Shown piece by piece: positions 10,614-21,465 of a stretch of DNA of 64,000 bases. The stretch covers positions 14,690,745-14,754,744 of the forward strand of contig CM075102.1 of the NCBI GenBank assembly GCA_037576195.1. The letters run 5' to 3'. Numbering within the stretch: the first letter of the stretch is position 1; each line of letters opens with the position of its first letter. A model generated the notes under the pieces. That model saw only the letters and a program-made list of their open reading frames with translations, did not search any database and was not told the DNA's origin. Origin of the DNA: Phytoseiulus persimilis. Its lineage: Eukaryota > Arthropoda > Arachnida > Mesostigmata > Phytoseiidae. The translations under genes were made by a program, and so were the position numbers.

Positions 10614-13600
10614 GTAAGGGCGGCGTCGGCGACTTCAACGAGGTGCCGATATAATTGAAATCGGCGCAGCGCTCGAACGAGCTGACGCGCAGTCTCGCTC
10701 GCGCCTCATGCGGTGAAAAAAAAAACTCTAACACCCACCAATGGAGGTCTTTGAACGGAGCCGGAATTCTATCGGATCGTGTCCCCAAGGCCCCTGCTTG
10801 GAATTCGGCGAAGAATGTTTGGACATCGGATGTCATATCGGTCCAATGCGATTCTGCCGCGCTTGATGATTTGCGGAAATCCGAGTTCTAATCGAGTGCT
10901 CGGTGAGGAATTCCGATCGTCTCCTGAGAATCTCACTCCTCGATCCACAGCCCGAGGCTCTCGTCTAACACGCAGAATCAAGGAGAGGATGTCGCGATTC
11001 AAATCCAAGATCTCAATCAACTATCTCAACTACCGAGTAAATCGCCCCAAGAGGGATGTGAACTGAAGAAACTCTGCTAAGATTCTTCTGTGAGTGACCA
11101 CAGAAGAATTGATGCGTTTCTTCCTTGGTCAGCGTCGAAATTAATGAAACGCCAACGAGTCTATCTCCAACGAGTAATGAAATTATGAAAAATGCCAACA
11201 GATAACGGATCTCTCTTTCCTGGTTGATCGAAGCCTGCCGACCACGCGAGCTGCCAGTCGAAAATAAATCAACTCAGAACATGTCAGCCACTACCGAGCC
11301 GCACGTCCTTGAGTCCCGAAGCCTCGCGTGAGGATTCCGTCCATTCCGTCGCCCTTTCACAATCGGTGTGAACTTCCGGAAAAAAAAAAAAAACAATCCA
11401 CTGTTCGAAAAACCTGAGAATGGATATTCAAAAAGAAATCACAACCGATTTCCGAACTTCAAGCTGCAACGGTGGTTTGTTTTTAGAGAGAGGAGTGAAT
11501 GATGATGAGATCACAAATACTTTTCGGGAGAGTTCAGTCTCGCCAATCTCTGCTTCCGGCATCGAGGCCGTGTCTGTCTGCTCGGAGTGCACGGTTCCTA
11601 CCAGGTCCTACGAAACTTTAGCATCTGCGCCGGTCCGATACGGCTGACGACCAAAACTAAAAAGCGTCTCGAGTTGCGTCGTGCAATTTGTCATCGGCCG
11701 CGAAAGAGTTGACAAACCCGCCATCCATATTTTAAAAGTTTTCGAGAGTGAATCTCAGGTGGCCTAACCAACAAGCAGCCAGCAGGGTTCCTCGGCTTCC
11801 CTGCCCTCCGGAACGAGCCTGAAGGAAGGGAGTCAGCAACCAACCAACCAACCCTTCAACAGCAAACAGGCCGAGCCCTTTTGTTGGCTCGCTCTGAAGA
11901 GGTAAAAAGTTCTGACTGTTTAGGCATCGCGGATGGCAGAGGGGCGGAAAAGGATAACTGCTGCCAGCTGAGGGAACAGGACGCGGGCGAGTTTGTGAGA
12001 TGCGTTTCCCCGACGAGAAACCCAAGCCTAATGCTCGCCTAGTTGTCAGTTCAGGCAGAGGAATACCTGAGCTTTCGGGTCAACTTGTGAGCGACGCGTG
12101 GATTAATTTGGGGAAGACAAACTTCTTGGAGAGTCTAGGATTTCAGCGGGGACACCTTCCCATCATTAATGTTGCATTCGACACGACAAAAGGAGAACAC
12201 TCTCTTCGGATCGAGAGTATGGAACCCTTATGATGGAACAAATAGAGACGGTAGCGAAGGCATTCAAGAGCCTCCTCGATCAACACGTTTCCGACACGGA
12301 TTGAGCGTCCTGGAGCCGAGCTAGAGAATTTTCATGGAAGCGGAGCCCCCGAGTATGCGATTCTCCAGCCCTCGTTGGGTTTCGATCGGGGCTCTCCCAG
12401 GGGTCCTGAGGGACACAGCTCTACGAGTCGGAGCGGAAGACGCGACTCAACTAGCGACGATCGCTCGTCCTCCAGGGTCTCCAACCTCGGTCACAGAAGC
12501 TTCGAGGGAATCGCGAATTCGCGTGATTTCGAGATCCATTTTCAGAGGGAAGCGTTCTCGAACATGAACAGAGCGGCGGTTAGCGGAGTTGGTTTCCAGG
12601 TCTCCGGATAGCACAGTGCCTCACTGAGAGTGCGATTACAACGGGCGGACGGATGCACACACGTGGGACTGTGCTTGTTGCCTGTCTGATACGTAGATTG
12701 AGCGGGCCTCCGTTCGCAACTGGGGGAACACTCAGCAGTGTCCATCTGTGGATCTGAGTCGTCGTCTTTCGTCGGTTCGTTCGTCCGTTCTCAGACACTT
12801 GGATGCTTTCAGCCACTTGTTTGTCAGACCCTATGGAACCGAACGTAGGGGCGGCAAATATCTACACACGACGGCGGTGTATAAGCTGCTGTCCTGATGG
12901 CGGTGCTGCTGCTTCTACTCGGCGACGACGACGATTCGATGCGACGACGATTGGGAGTTCGTTTGCCAAGAGGGGAATATGGGCTTTAGCTCCACGAGGG
13001 AGGCATCGCGGAGGAAAAGAAGAAGGAGTAGAGCCGGGGGCATGAGGAACACGGGGCTCGAAGGCCGAGGTACACAACGACTGATGGAGGCCGTCCAGTC
13101 GTTCGGCGAGTCGGGCAAGCCTCGTTAGGAAGCACCCGAACACAGAATGTTAAACAGATGCACGCTGCTCGGGAAGGCGTGAGAATCACGGAGTCGTCCG
13201 TACATCTGTAGGTCGGCGCGCGACCTACTGCTACCCGACCCGGCTCCGGCCGAACTTTTGAATAAGTTCCGGAATACCATCCCCCCGGGGGAGGGAGATT
13301 CTGGGGGAGGGGTGGACCGTTGAATAGGCATCGCGCAATGTACAGAAAGGTCGAAGGACTCATTCGGAGGCTCGAGAGGTCGGCGAAGACAAAGATAGAT
13401 TCACAGCCGGCAGTAAAAGTAACGTTGACTAATTAATACGCTATGATGCAGCAGTCGCTCCCGGTGTCTCGGCTCCCTCGCAAGCTCGCATTGATTCTTT
13501 GTTCCAGCCGCCGCCAAATAAAAGAGTCGTCGGAAGAGAAGTCGGACCGAGTCGCGATTAGCGAGCTAGCCAATAACCGGGGAACGTAATCATCGAATCG

Positions 13601-14571
13601 AGAAATCCACCGGACACGGAACTTTTTCCCTCGCAACTTGCCCAAGATTCAGCATGTGTATGTACGAACATGTATTCCCTTGGTATCACCAGCTGCGACC
13701 GGACGTATTTTCTGCTTCCCTGGTCGAGCGCTCTCAATGTTCTAAATAATGAAGCACGCAAATCTGCTGAGAGACAACGCGGAAGGAGAAAGGTTGTACA
13801 GAAAAAAAATTTGTGAGAATCAAATCTCACAGAGATTCTCTCCAGCTGGAAGCCATGACTTCGGTGATGAATAATCAGATCAGGTCACGTGAGGGTCGGT
13901 GACCGCCATAGAGGGCTCAGGGCTGGATGCGGTTTACGGTTGATAATCGAAAACCCGACCAACAGTCCGTCCGCCTGGTCACCCTCGGTCGTCCTTCGAA
14001 GGCGCCAGGAGCTTGGGTAGAACGATGGAGCTTTCGTGTGCTTTCCGCCGATATTGGAGCGACAGATCGGATATTTCGATCAAATCCGGAATTCTCGAGC
14101 CTCTAACTAATACCTGCCCATGTGATGTGTTGTTACAATAACGGATGCGGGTGCCATCGTACGCTCTCACTGCTCGCCATCACACTGTCACACGCACAGT
14201 GATGTCGAACATTGGACTGAGTGGTTTCTGAGCAAACTCTGAATTTCCGAGTCGAGCTCCAGAACCGGAGGCATTTCGAGGACCTCTACTGTTAAAGTGA
14301 AACTCTTCCACCTCGTTGGGTATAAGTTTTGAAATCGCGGCTTCCGTCCAAATCGTGAGCGACCGTCGAGCTTATGGCGAATTCACAGCTTTCCACGACA
14401 CTTTGAAGGAATCGAATCGAGGCCTCGGTATCGGTGGCTTGCTGGGTGGCTGGATCAGGTCAGGCCTCCGTGGGCTCATAGGCTCCTCCTCCGAAGGCCC
14501 CTCCTTCGACGGCGCGTTTTGAAATTTTTAACTTGCGTTCGCCACCGCCTGCCACCGCTTCAACGAACCCG
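10614..14571. other. No gene seen
   Basis: This region of about 4 kb has frames up to 125 codons but none with good splice sites or codon bias. It contains the poly-A run at 11380-11393, CCAACCAACCAACC at about 11843-11856 and a purine-rich GGGGGAGGGAG patch near 13288-13315. Confidence 0.5.
11380..11393 (+). repeat. Poly-A run, 14 bases
   Basis: Fourteen consecutive A on the plus strand, flanked by TTCCGG and CAATCC. No adjacent retroelement sequence or target-site duplication was noticed, so there is no case for a retroposed copy. Confidence 0.9.
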
Positions 14572-14868
14572 ATGTCTTTCCCTCCTCACCAACAGCGGCG
14601 GCGGTGGCGGCGGCGGCAGCAGCTGCGAAGAGAAGGGCCGCCAGGGCCATGGCGGGCCCTCCCTCTCCTCCTCGTCGTCGTCGTCTTCCTCCTCCTCGGC
14701 AACGGCAGCCACGGCGACGTCGACGTCATCGGGGCCAAAGCGCATGCAGCGCCACCTGCGCTCTCGCAGACCGCCTCCTCCTTCGGCGCTTCCTCTTTCC
14801 GAGTTGAATGGCGTTCGAGTCGCCAACGTGACGCTCGATTCTTCGAGCGACGATGGGATAAGTTGTGA
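14572..14868 (+). CDS. Alternative frame: possible signal-peptide exon
   Basis: This plus-strand reading competes with the minus-strand exon 14590-14745. From the ATG at 14572 it gives an arginine/glutamine-rich N-region and then a hydrophobic core (ALPLLLVVVVFLLL). GNGSHGDVDV follows, which resembles a signal peptide with its cleavage region. The core is built from CTC and GTC trinucleotide repeats, so it may be a translation artefact of the repeat. The start context is poor and no good donor was found before the TGA at 14866. Confidence 0.2.
   Translation: MSFPPHQQRRRWRRRQQLRREGPPGPWRALPLLLVVVVFLLLGNGSHGDVDVIGAKAHAAPPALSQTASSFGASSFRVEWRSSRQRDARFFERRWDKL
14590..14745 (-). CDS. Candidate first coding exon, acidic and proline-rich
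   Basis: On the minus strand an ATG at 14745 opens 52 codons in phase 0 to a good donor, TTG/GTGAGG. The peptide starts MRFGPDDVDVAVAAVA, continues with a run of about 12 glutamate and aspartate residues, then GPPWPWRPFSS, and ends in a seven-proline run. About 90 percent of codons end in G or C, although the GC-rich triplet repeat inflates this in every frame. The frame is open further upstream to a stop near 14889. Low-complexity acidic and proline tracts are common in nuclear and cytoskeletal regulators, but no family can be named. Confidence 0.3.
14593..14720. repeat. Trinucleotide-rich low-complexity tract
   Basis: The stretch is made largely of CGG/GGC, CTC/TCC and GTC/TCG triplets in series. 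All three phases on the plus strand and at least one on the minus strand stay open. They give glycine plus serine runs, a leucine/valine run, or glutamate/aspartate and proline runs depending on the frame. Confidence 0.85.
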
Positions 14869-17835
14869 AATTATCCCGAAATTCACAGTTCACAAATGTA
14901 TCCTGGATTTGTTTCCTTGGAATAAGTCTTCGAGGCTTGATTTTCTCGGAAGTCGGCACGAGACGGCGAAAACTCGAAGCTTTGATTTCCAAGTTCGCGG
15001 CCTTCCGAACGGTTTTTGAAAGCGAAATCCACGGCTCCCCTCTGAGAATACTCCGGAACGCGGTGGTGCGATCAGATTCTCCAATCCGTTCTTGGAGTAC
15101 ATCCAGAGCTCGTACCCGGGTCGATGATCGAGAAGCTTCAGGGAACTTCCGAATCGATATTCACGATTGAGAAATTCCTCATGTTTCCTCCGAGGTATCG
15201 TCACGCGCCAATATCCCTGAAACGCCCAACCCCAAGCACGAGAAATGGAAACAAGACGAATTCCGTAATGGCGGGAAAGGAAGCCTCATAAACCGTCGAG
15301 TCAGCTCTCTGAGCTTTCTCGAGAAGAAGTTGCTCTCAAGTGCCCGCCTTCTTCCCGTCTTTGGACTTGGTTTCCATGGCAGCTAAAGGAAACCCAAGTA
15401 GCCGGCAAGGAGATGGTAAGGAGCTCGGCAACGCGCAAGGCAAGCGGAGGGTTCGGCAGGAGTACACACCGCGCCGCGTACACACACACCCGACCGGCGA
15501 ACGGACGGAGGAAGGAACGAGCGAACGAGCGGACGAGCCATACAGGTTGCGTTGAGTCGGGAAGAGCTCCCCGAAACATTTTGTTCGCGGAGTGCGTTCG
15601 CCCGCCGCACGGCTTCAAACGTGGATTCGAGCGGCCGCAAAAGCAGCGCAACTCGGGTGGAGCACCAAAGGAGGAGGAGTCGAGTTCTTCGCAACACGAT
15701 CTTACACGGAACTGACTTGCCTCCGAAAACGTTGAGTTTTCGATCGCCCTGAAATAGGATCGTCGAGCTGAGTGGAAAATTTATCGAATGTATCATCTTT
15801 CGCGGTTGAAAGTCACTGATAAGTGTTTTATTATTCCGAGTCTCCGAATTCGCTGAGCTGTGATGCCCACGTTTCTCATCAAAACGTGGGGCTTGTCCCC
15901 GAGCTCTCCCAGTTCCGATAATTCGGAATATTCTGAGCGAATCGCGCTGATATTACATAAAGCGCACATGAGATGTATGACTCAGCCATCCATCTGGAAG
16001 ACAGCCGACATCGGAAGAAGTTCCGTTCAGACGCTCTCTATTCGTTCCTCGCGCTCTCTTCGAGTTTACGACCAGTCACGTTTATCCAGAGCTAGGGGGG
16101 AGGGAAACTCTGGGGAAACATTCGAAGGATTCGATCGCGATCTGACGTACGATCTGATTCGACGTATTCGTACGAGTGCCCAAGTCTGGATCATCTCTAG
16201 CTCGGAGCAGCGCTGGATTTCCGGGCGCTATCTATAACTGGCCATCAAGCGTCGGAAGGAGAAATGCATGAAGGCGTTGTCGCTCTCGTCGTCGTTGTTG
16301 TTATATTGACAGTGCCATAGACATACAAGCGTAGAGGCATGCAAGCAGTTTCTCGGTGCGATTTCTCGCCAGCCGCGGGCTCAATAAAGTAATCCGCGAG
16401 CGGGGTAAGACTGAAGAGAGAATTTCCGTGCATGGCCTGCTGTATGGGACCGCTCACTTGTATGAGTATCTCATTCGAGCGAGAGAAACGAGGATTTTGG
16501 CTCCTTCGGATGGCCTGTTGGCCTGCTTCTGCTCGCCGTGCTGCGTGCCTCTGCGAGCAGGAACGAGAAAAAATAGAGGACGACGGCACGAATGGAGAAG
16601 AAAACGGAAAAGAAAACGACCGAGCGGCCGTCCGTCCGCTCGACCGATGGGCCCGGCACGAGAACGGGGAAGGGGCGAGCGGGTGGCAAGCAAGCGAGCA
16701 ACCAGGCGAACAGATAAGCATATTCAGAATTGCACTCTCGAGTCCAATTCCATCTCTGCGAGCGGGAAGGCCGACCGACCGACCGACCAGTTAGCCATCC
16801 AGCCGGCTAACCAGCATCGCAGCTAGCTGGTGCCCACGGTCCCCCGTGTCATTTCTTCATCCAGTCTCTGTCTGTTCGTCTGCCGATCAAGCGGGCACTC
16901 TGTATGTTCACGGCTCGCTGTGTCTGGCTTTCTGCGAGTATCTCATCGTAAGCGAGCTAGCACGCCAGCGAGCGGAGGCGTCACTCCGCATGGCGGAAGG
17001 GCAAGCACGGATATTCCAATCTAGCGTCTGAGGAGAAGAAAGAGAACATCTACTTTGCACTCAATAGGTCTCTCAGGATTCTGTCAGCATCGCGCTTGAT
17101 GCTCTGGGATACGGTGAACGTAGCTGCCGAACAATTTCTTCGTTTTCAGGACGCATCCTATCTCGAACTGGACCCCCGGTCGCTATTTTCGTGGGTGGTG
17201 ACCTTTTGATAATGAAGTTTCCACAAGTAGTGTCCAGCGAACATTGGAACGATGGCTGATGAAACTAATTGAATCGACCTTGGGAGTCGAACAGGAATTT
17301 GAGCTAAACAGTCAACAGAACGCCACCCGTCGAAGAGTTTATTCGCTTCGGTACGTGGCTCGTTGAGGATCTGACTCCGGCTCTAACATCGGATCCGCCA
17401 CTGCGGAGATTTTCCAACCTGCATTCGATGAGTCTTTTGTCTCTTGCCTTCGCCCATCTCAATTGCTGCGCGGTGTGAACCCTTTCGACGGCCGCAGGTT
17501 GCCCTGTGCGTTCCCAGTGTTGTCTCGCGAGCTTACTCGGCTGCGTCAGGACACGGACGGAGGGGTACGGAAGAGTTGTTGTTTGCCGTGCGGATTTATC
17601 AAACATTCGGAAAAAAAAGGCGGAGCTTTCTAAGAAAGAAGTCCTCAAGCAAGCAAACGAATGAACAAGTGGTCATCGGTCCCTCGGCCCGCTCCGTCCC
17701 CTTCGGCTTCATTTTCTCTTCACTCTGTTATGTTGATTAAATTCGTTCATTGATGCACGAGCGTGCACCGCTTTTCCAATGAAAAGCCCTGTCTTGCTGA
17801 TTTAGCGTTTGTTTGCATTTGCACATCGCCATCAG
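14869..17835. other. No confident gene
   Basis: A possible short first exon has its ATG at 15376 and donor ATG/GTAAGG at about 15415. A 120-codon frame begins at an ATG at 16432, is rich in charged residues and has no splice support. The tetranucleotide run at 16771 precedes a 78-codon open frame ending at 17031. None is strong enough to call. Confidence 0.45.
16771..16788 (+). repeat. (CCGA)n tetranucleotide repeat
   Basis: Four and a half uninterrupted CCGA units. A shorter run of the same unit occurs at 56542-56555. Confidence 0.9.
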
Positions 17836-18063
17836 CATCTGTCCGATTCGCGTTCGGAGCGCATTTCCCGGAGTAAGACTTCCTCGCGGAGAGCTCCATT
17901 TCGAACGGAAAACGGACGATCGAGGGTATCCAAATGGAATCGGTTCATACGATTGCTCAGAGGAGACAAAGAGACCTCCAACTCGCCTCCAGCCGCAGGA
18001 GGTTCCGAGGTGTTGAGGGAGACGGATGTCGACGACGTTCAGGATGGCGGCGGGAAGGAATAA
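17836..18063 (+). CDS. Candidate terminal exon, basic then acidic tail
   Basis: A pyrimidine-rich acceptor region (TTTGTTTGCATTTGC...CATCAG) precedes 17836 and the frame runs in phase 0 for 75 residues to TAA at 18061. The first half is serine/arginine-rich (RSERISRSKTSSRR) and the middle is WNRFIRLLRGDKE. The end is glycine-rich and acidic (ETDVDDVQDGGGKE). About 59 percent of codons end in G or C. This would suit a cytoplasmic C-terminal tail, but no family is recognised. A donor-like GGA/GTAAGA at about 17874 in another frame, and a 143-codon open minus-strand frame across the same bases, are competing readings. Confidence 0.28.
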   Translation, partial: HLSDSRSERISRSKTSSRRAPFRTENGRSRVSKWNRFIRLLRGDKETSNSPPAAGGSEVLRETDVDDVQDGGGKE

Positions 18064-18087
18064 GATGATACGTGGGGTCTTACGTGA

Positions 18088-18269
18088 GTCGAACTCTGCC
18101 AAGAAGCGCTGACGTGGACGGACGCCGTGAACGAATGGATACCCTGCTCGACCGGAGGACGCAGGCACTGGCCAACGAACCGACGGACTAAAGTAGGAGG
18201 TGGAGGAATCATCAGCGTCGCCGGGTATCGGATGCCTCCGCTCCTTGGTTTGCCCCGGCTGAATCGCTG
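18088..18269 (+). CDS. Candidate coding exon ending at a strong donor
   Basis: The frame opens after a TGA at 18085 and runs 60 codons plus 2 bases to CGCTG/GTAAGT at 18270, a near-consensus donor. Sixty-five percent of codons end in G or C. The peptide includes ALTWTDAVNEWIPC, a glycine run (VGGGGIISVAGYR) and an in-frame ATG giving MPPLLGLPRLNRW just before the donor. The acceptor is unclear; CTCTGCCAAG near 18103 is weak. It lies only 25 bases after the stop of the preceding candidate in a different frame, so both are unlikely to be right. Confidence 0.3.
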
Positions 18270-19793
18270 GTAAGTTCGCGAGTCGTCTAGCCGACCATCA
18301 TCCAGCCGAGCATCTAGTCAGCCAAACAGGGCGGCATGCAGGCAAGAATCCACATTGACGCAGGCACGACCGGCCCTGTCGAATGAAGCACGTCTTTTCC
18401 GGACGATCGCGTCCTCTCATCTGGGATAGGCGGGCCACGAACGAAGGAACGAGCCAGAGGACGGCCAGCGAAAGGGGAAAACTCTATGCGACCAAGGATC
18501 CTCGAGCTCCATATGGGGGACTGGTGAGGTATTGCGGCTGAGATTGATGACCATCTTAACGGGAAATGGCACTACAGCAAGTAGCCGCGTGCCAGCCAAG
18601 CGATCGACCGAATGGCAAGCTGACCAACCAACGTTTGCTTTTGTATGTATACGTAAATATATCGCCCCGTTCTGAGCCCCACCTGATGCCCAATTTTCCC
18701 AGGCTTCGCTCTGCCGGATCATAGCCGTGGTGAACTCCGTCCACTTCCCTTGAGGTGCGCGCCGCCGTGTCCTCATTTGTACGTTCGCAAGAACGGAAAT
18801 ACCCGTCTCGACCCGGTCCCCCGGATCGTTCAGGAACTCCTGAATGGGCTCGAACCGGCCGCGGGCAGATCGGAGCCGTCCCAAATGGTTGGTCGGAGCC
18901 GGAGCTTGATCCGAAGTCGTTCCCTGCCTGCACGTGGTCCGATCAGACGTGGTAACTTCTGAAATCTCCTCATAGTCATATCACGCGCTTGATCGGCCCG
19001 AGCCCGACGAGTGTAGACCTGGAATTCGACTCCAAATGTTTGTTGATTCGTCACTTCAGAACAGAGCGGATCCGATGAACTTCGTGTCGGTCAACTCCGA
19101 CATCGGTGAGTCGATGACTCTGCCGCGAAATTCGTCTATCGATTGTTGCGTCCGCGCGTCGCTGACAGCACCGATCACCGGCAACATCAGCCGCCGCAAG
19201 AACAGCAATTAAAAGCTACGGAATAAAAATCGGCGATGCGTGAAGTTCTAAAACGTTTGTCCCGATGATGTCCGCGTGCGTGTCTCTTTTTGTCTTCGAA
19301 TTCCGGTGCTCCACCGCGAGCCACAAATTCTACGAACAGCAGCTGTGGCAAGGGTCGGGGCTACTTGTGGCTCTTGAATGCAAACAATAGAAGGAACTGC
19401 CGCGTGAACAGTGACTGCTCGGCCGAATCGTGTCAAGTCAAATGCAGCCTCGCCGAACTCCATGGCAGACATCGTTCCCGCGTTTCCAGCGATCGACAGA
19501 TAGGAGCGATCCAATCAGATACTTTCAGAAAACTAAGAAAAAAACCATCGCTTCTCGCAGCTTCAAAGCGATCGTATTTATCCTCGGATAGATGCTCATA
19601 TAGAGCTGAGGCCCCAGGCTTCTCGAAACCGCGAAAGGTCCGAATTCAAGGTATAGCGTGACCGATACTCGGCTTCCTGAATTAATTCCGCTTCGATCCC
19701 CGAGTCGGTCGACGTCGACTACACAATTTCGAAATATCGAGCTTACTGTTTGATATTATGTCGCGATATAAATTTCTGTATTTTATCGCGCTA
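18270..19793. other. No gene seen
   Basis: Frames of up to 155 codons on the minus strand (18417-18884) lack splice support and codon bias. A cysteine-containing plus-strand frame at 19290-19661 (CGKGRGYLWLLN, then CRVNSDC) does not match a domain I know. Confidence 0.45.
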
Positions 19794-20407
19794 TTATTCC
19801 AGCTCGAGAGGAATGGCCCAGCGTTTGCTCTCGGTTTCGTGACCGCGGATCACGAGTTCGTCAGAAGCGTGTCTACGTATGGACCCGTATTTTACATATC
19901 GTAATCCGGCGCCCGCTCCACGTCGTAACTCTACGCCGGGGCAGAAGATCTCAAATTGAAATTCAGTCCACCTACAGCTCGAAGTACTCCCTTCATGTGT
20001 TCTGGCTCTCGAGTCCGCGCTTGTTCTGAAGCGCAGTGTCGCTCCAGTTAACGTTTTTTTTCTCAAATGTGTTGTCAAAATGGCCACGGGTTCCCGCTCA
20101 AATCGAAGCGCGCCTCACGCGAGCTCTCGGAATATACAAGGAGCCGCCATGGTTGTTTGTTTTTCGTCTTTAACCGAAGTCTTAAGGAGTTCGGCGAGAG
20201 TGGTCGGAAGCGAGCTCGGGATTGCTGCAGGAAATTGAAGTCAGGGCGCGATCTCCACGCCAAGCGGCTTTGAGCTCCACTTCAACATCTGGGCAAACCA
20301 CGAAGCAGGACACGGGCCTTCGAGCACCTTACCGCTGGGAAGTGATGTTTCGGGCTTAAAGCTCGTGTCCTAATCAGAATACGACAGAGTGCTGCCGCGA
20401 CCGGCAT
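19794..20407 (-). CDS. Candidate three-exon gene, possible mitochondrial presequence
   Basis: The model has exon 1 at 20407-20333, exon 2 at 20224-20119 and exon 3 at 19930-19794. Exon 1 starts at an ATG with A at -3 and ends GCG/GTAAGG in phase 0. Exon 2 follows an excellent acceptor (TTCAATTTCCTGCAG) and ends at C/GTGAGG with one base over. Exon 3 follows CGGCGTAG and supplies the missing two bases. All phases agree and the product is 105 residues. The N-terminus (MPVAAALCRILIRTRALSPK) has no acidic residue, is rich in arginine and alanine, and the lack of acids continues for more than 50 residues, as in matrix-targeting presequences. The C-terminus ends RWAIPLELE. No family is recognised. 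Introns are about 108 and 188 bases. Exon 3 could use other acceptors. Confidence 0.38.
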
Positions 20408-20443
20408 TATTTACTCTCTAGAACTACAAAACCTAACCACGTA

Positions 20444-20449
20444 CTTATA
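20444..20449 (-). promoter_or_regulatory. Possible TATA box for the 20.4 kb minus-strand gene
   Basis: On the minus strand CATATAAGTA lies about 40 bases upstream of the ATG of the three-exon model. This leaves room for a short leader of roughly 10 bases if initiation is about 30 bases downstream. The position supports the model but the motif is short. Confidence 0.25.
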
Positions 20450-20450
20450 T

Positions 20451-21315
20451 GAGCAAGCGAGGGCCTGTGTAGCAAGGCTGTTGCTGCGGCGACTGATCCC
20501 GCTGCTGGACCAATTCATAATTGGACTCGGATCGTCCAACGTGTTCGTTCCTCTGTCGGTCCGGCGGCGTTCAAGCGTTGAAGAGTAGTTGAAACGAATT
20601 CATCGAATCCCGGGCGTCTCTGCGGCCGGCCGAGGGCCGGACGGTGGTTTCTCACTCGACTTCATTAGGATTCCAGCCTCGTACACTCGTTCGCTAGCTC
20701 GTTCGCCAAGACTTCAGCTGTTTTTGACATCTACCACCAAAGCGACCACCACAGCCGGCAGCAGCCGGACGCGCCGGCTAACGGAGCGGGCCTTCAAGCG
20801 GCAGACGGGCCGTCGAATCGCCCGGCCGCCCCCTCTTTTAATCAAGAAGCATTGATTGAGCACTTCGATTGTTTTGCTCGTCGTCGGTTGCCCAGCCGAA
20901 AGACCTCCGAACAAATCCAAGCACCAACTCTTGGAACCATTGCGAACGTCGGCCATACCATCGAGATCGACGTCTCGAACGTTGGGTCATCCTCTGTGCG
21001 CATACACGATTGGATGGGGAAAACGAATGTTTGATCTCGCACCCCGTTTCAGCGGAAAAAAAGCCGTCGGACAGCTCTCTTCCCAATCTGAGTTGGTCTG
21101 GAGTTCCGTTACGAAGGTCTCGAAGCTATGGTCAGGAATCATCAACGTTTCACCGAATCTCAATTGTTCTGTCCATCGAGAGAATGTCTACACGCCAACT
21201 CCCAAAGCATCTCGTTGAGCTCACTCATTGCTCAAGCTCTCGTTGACGCCGCCCAAAACTTTTGCGAAGTTTTCAGTCAGCACCGCACTGGTTCAGAATC
21301 GAGAGGAACACGAGG
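20451..21315. other. No gene seen
   Basis: Overlapping frames on both strands at 20838-21246 reach 125 codons, but none shows splice support or codon bias. The part near 20620-20830 is CpG-rich. Confidence 0.45.
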
Positions 21316-21465
21316 ATGATGGGCTCTCTTGATTTTGTGTATCGAACAAACAAGGGCTCCTTGGCATTGCTGCCGGATCGGGGTGCAGTCGCCATCGCTG
21401 TCGCATGCGTCGTCACTGCAGCGCTTGTTATGGCCGTACCGTTAGCAACGACAGAGTCGACATTA
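21316..21465 (+). CDS. Candidate first exon with signal peptide or anchor
   Basis: Two tandem ATGs (21316 and 21319, each with A at -3) open 50 codons in phase 0 to TTA/GTGAGT at 21466. After about 20 polar residues (MMGSLDFVYRTNKGS and so on), residues 23-44 form a hydrophobic stretch (AVAIAVACVVTAALVMAVPL) followed by ATTES, a plausible cleavage region. This is the usual layout of a first exon encoding a signal peptide or a signal anchor. The N-region is longer than in a typical signal peptide, which favours an anchor. Read-through past the donor meets an A-rich stretch and a stop. No later exon could be linked. Confidence 0.37.

Noticed and set aside
16432..16794. 120-codon plus-strand ATG frame rich in charged residues
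   Set aside because: Weak start context, no splice support, middling codon bias, and its end runs through the CCGA repeat.
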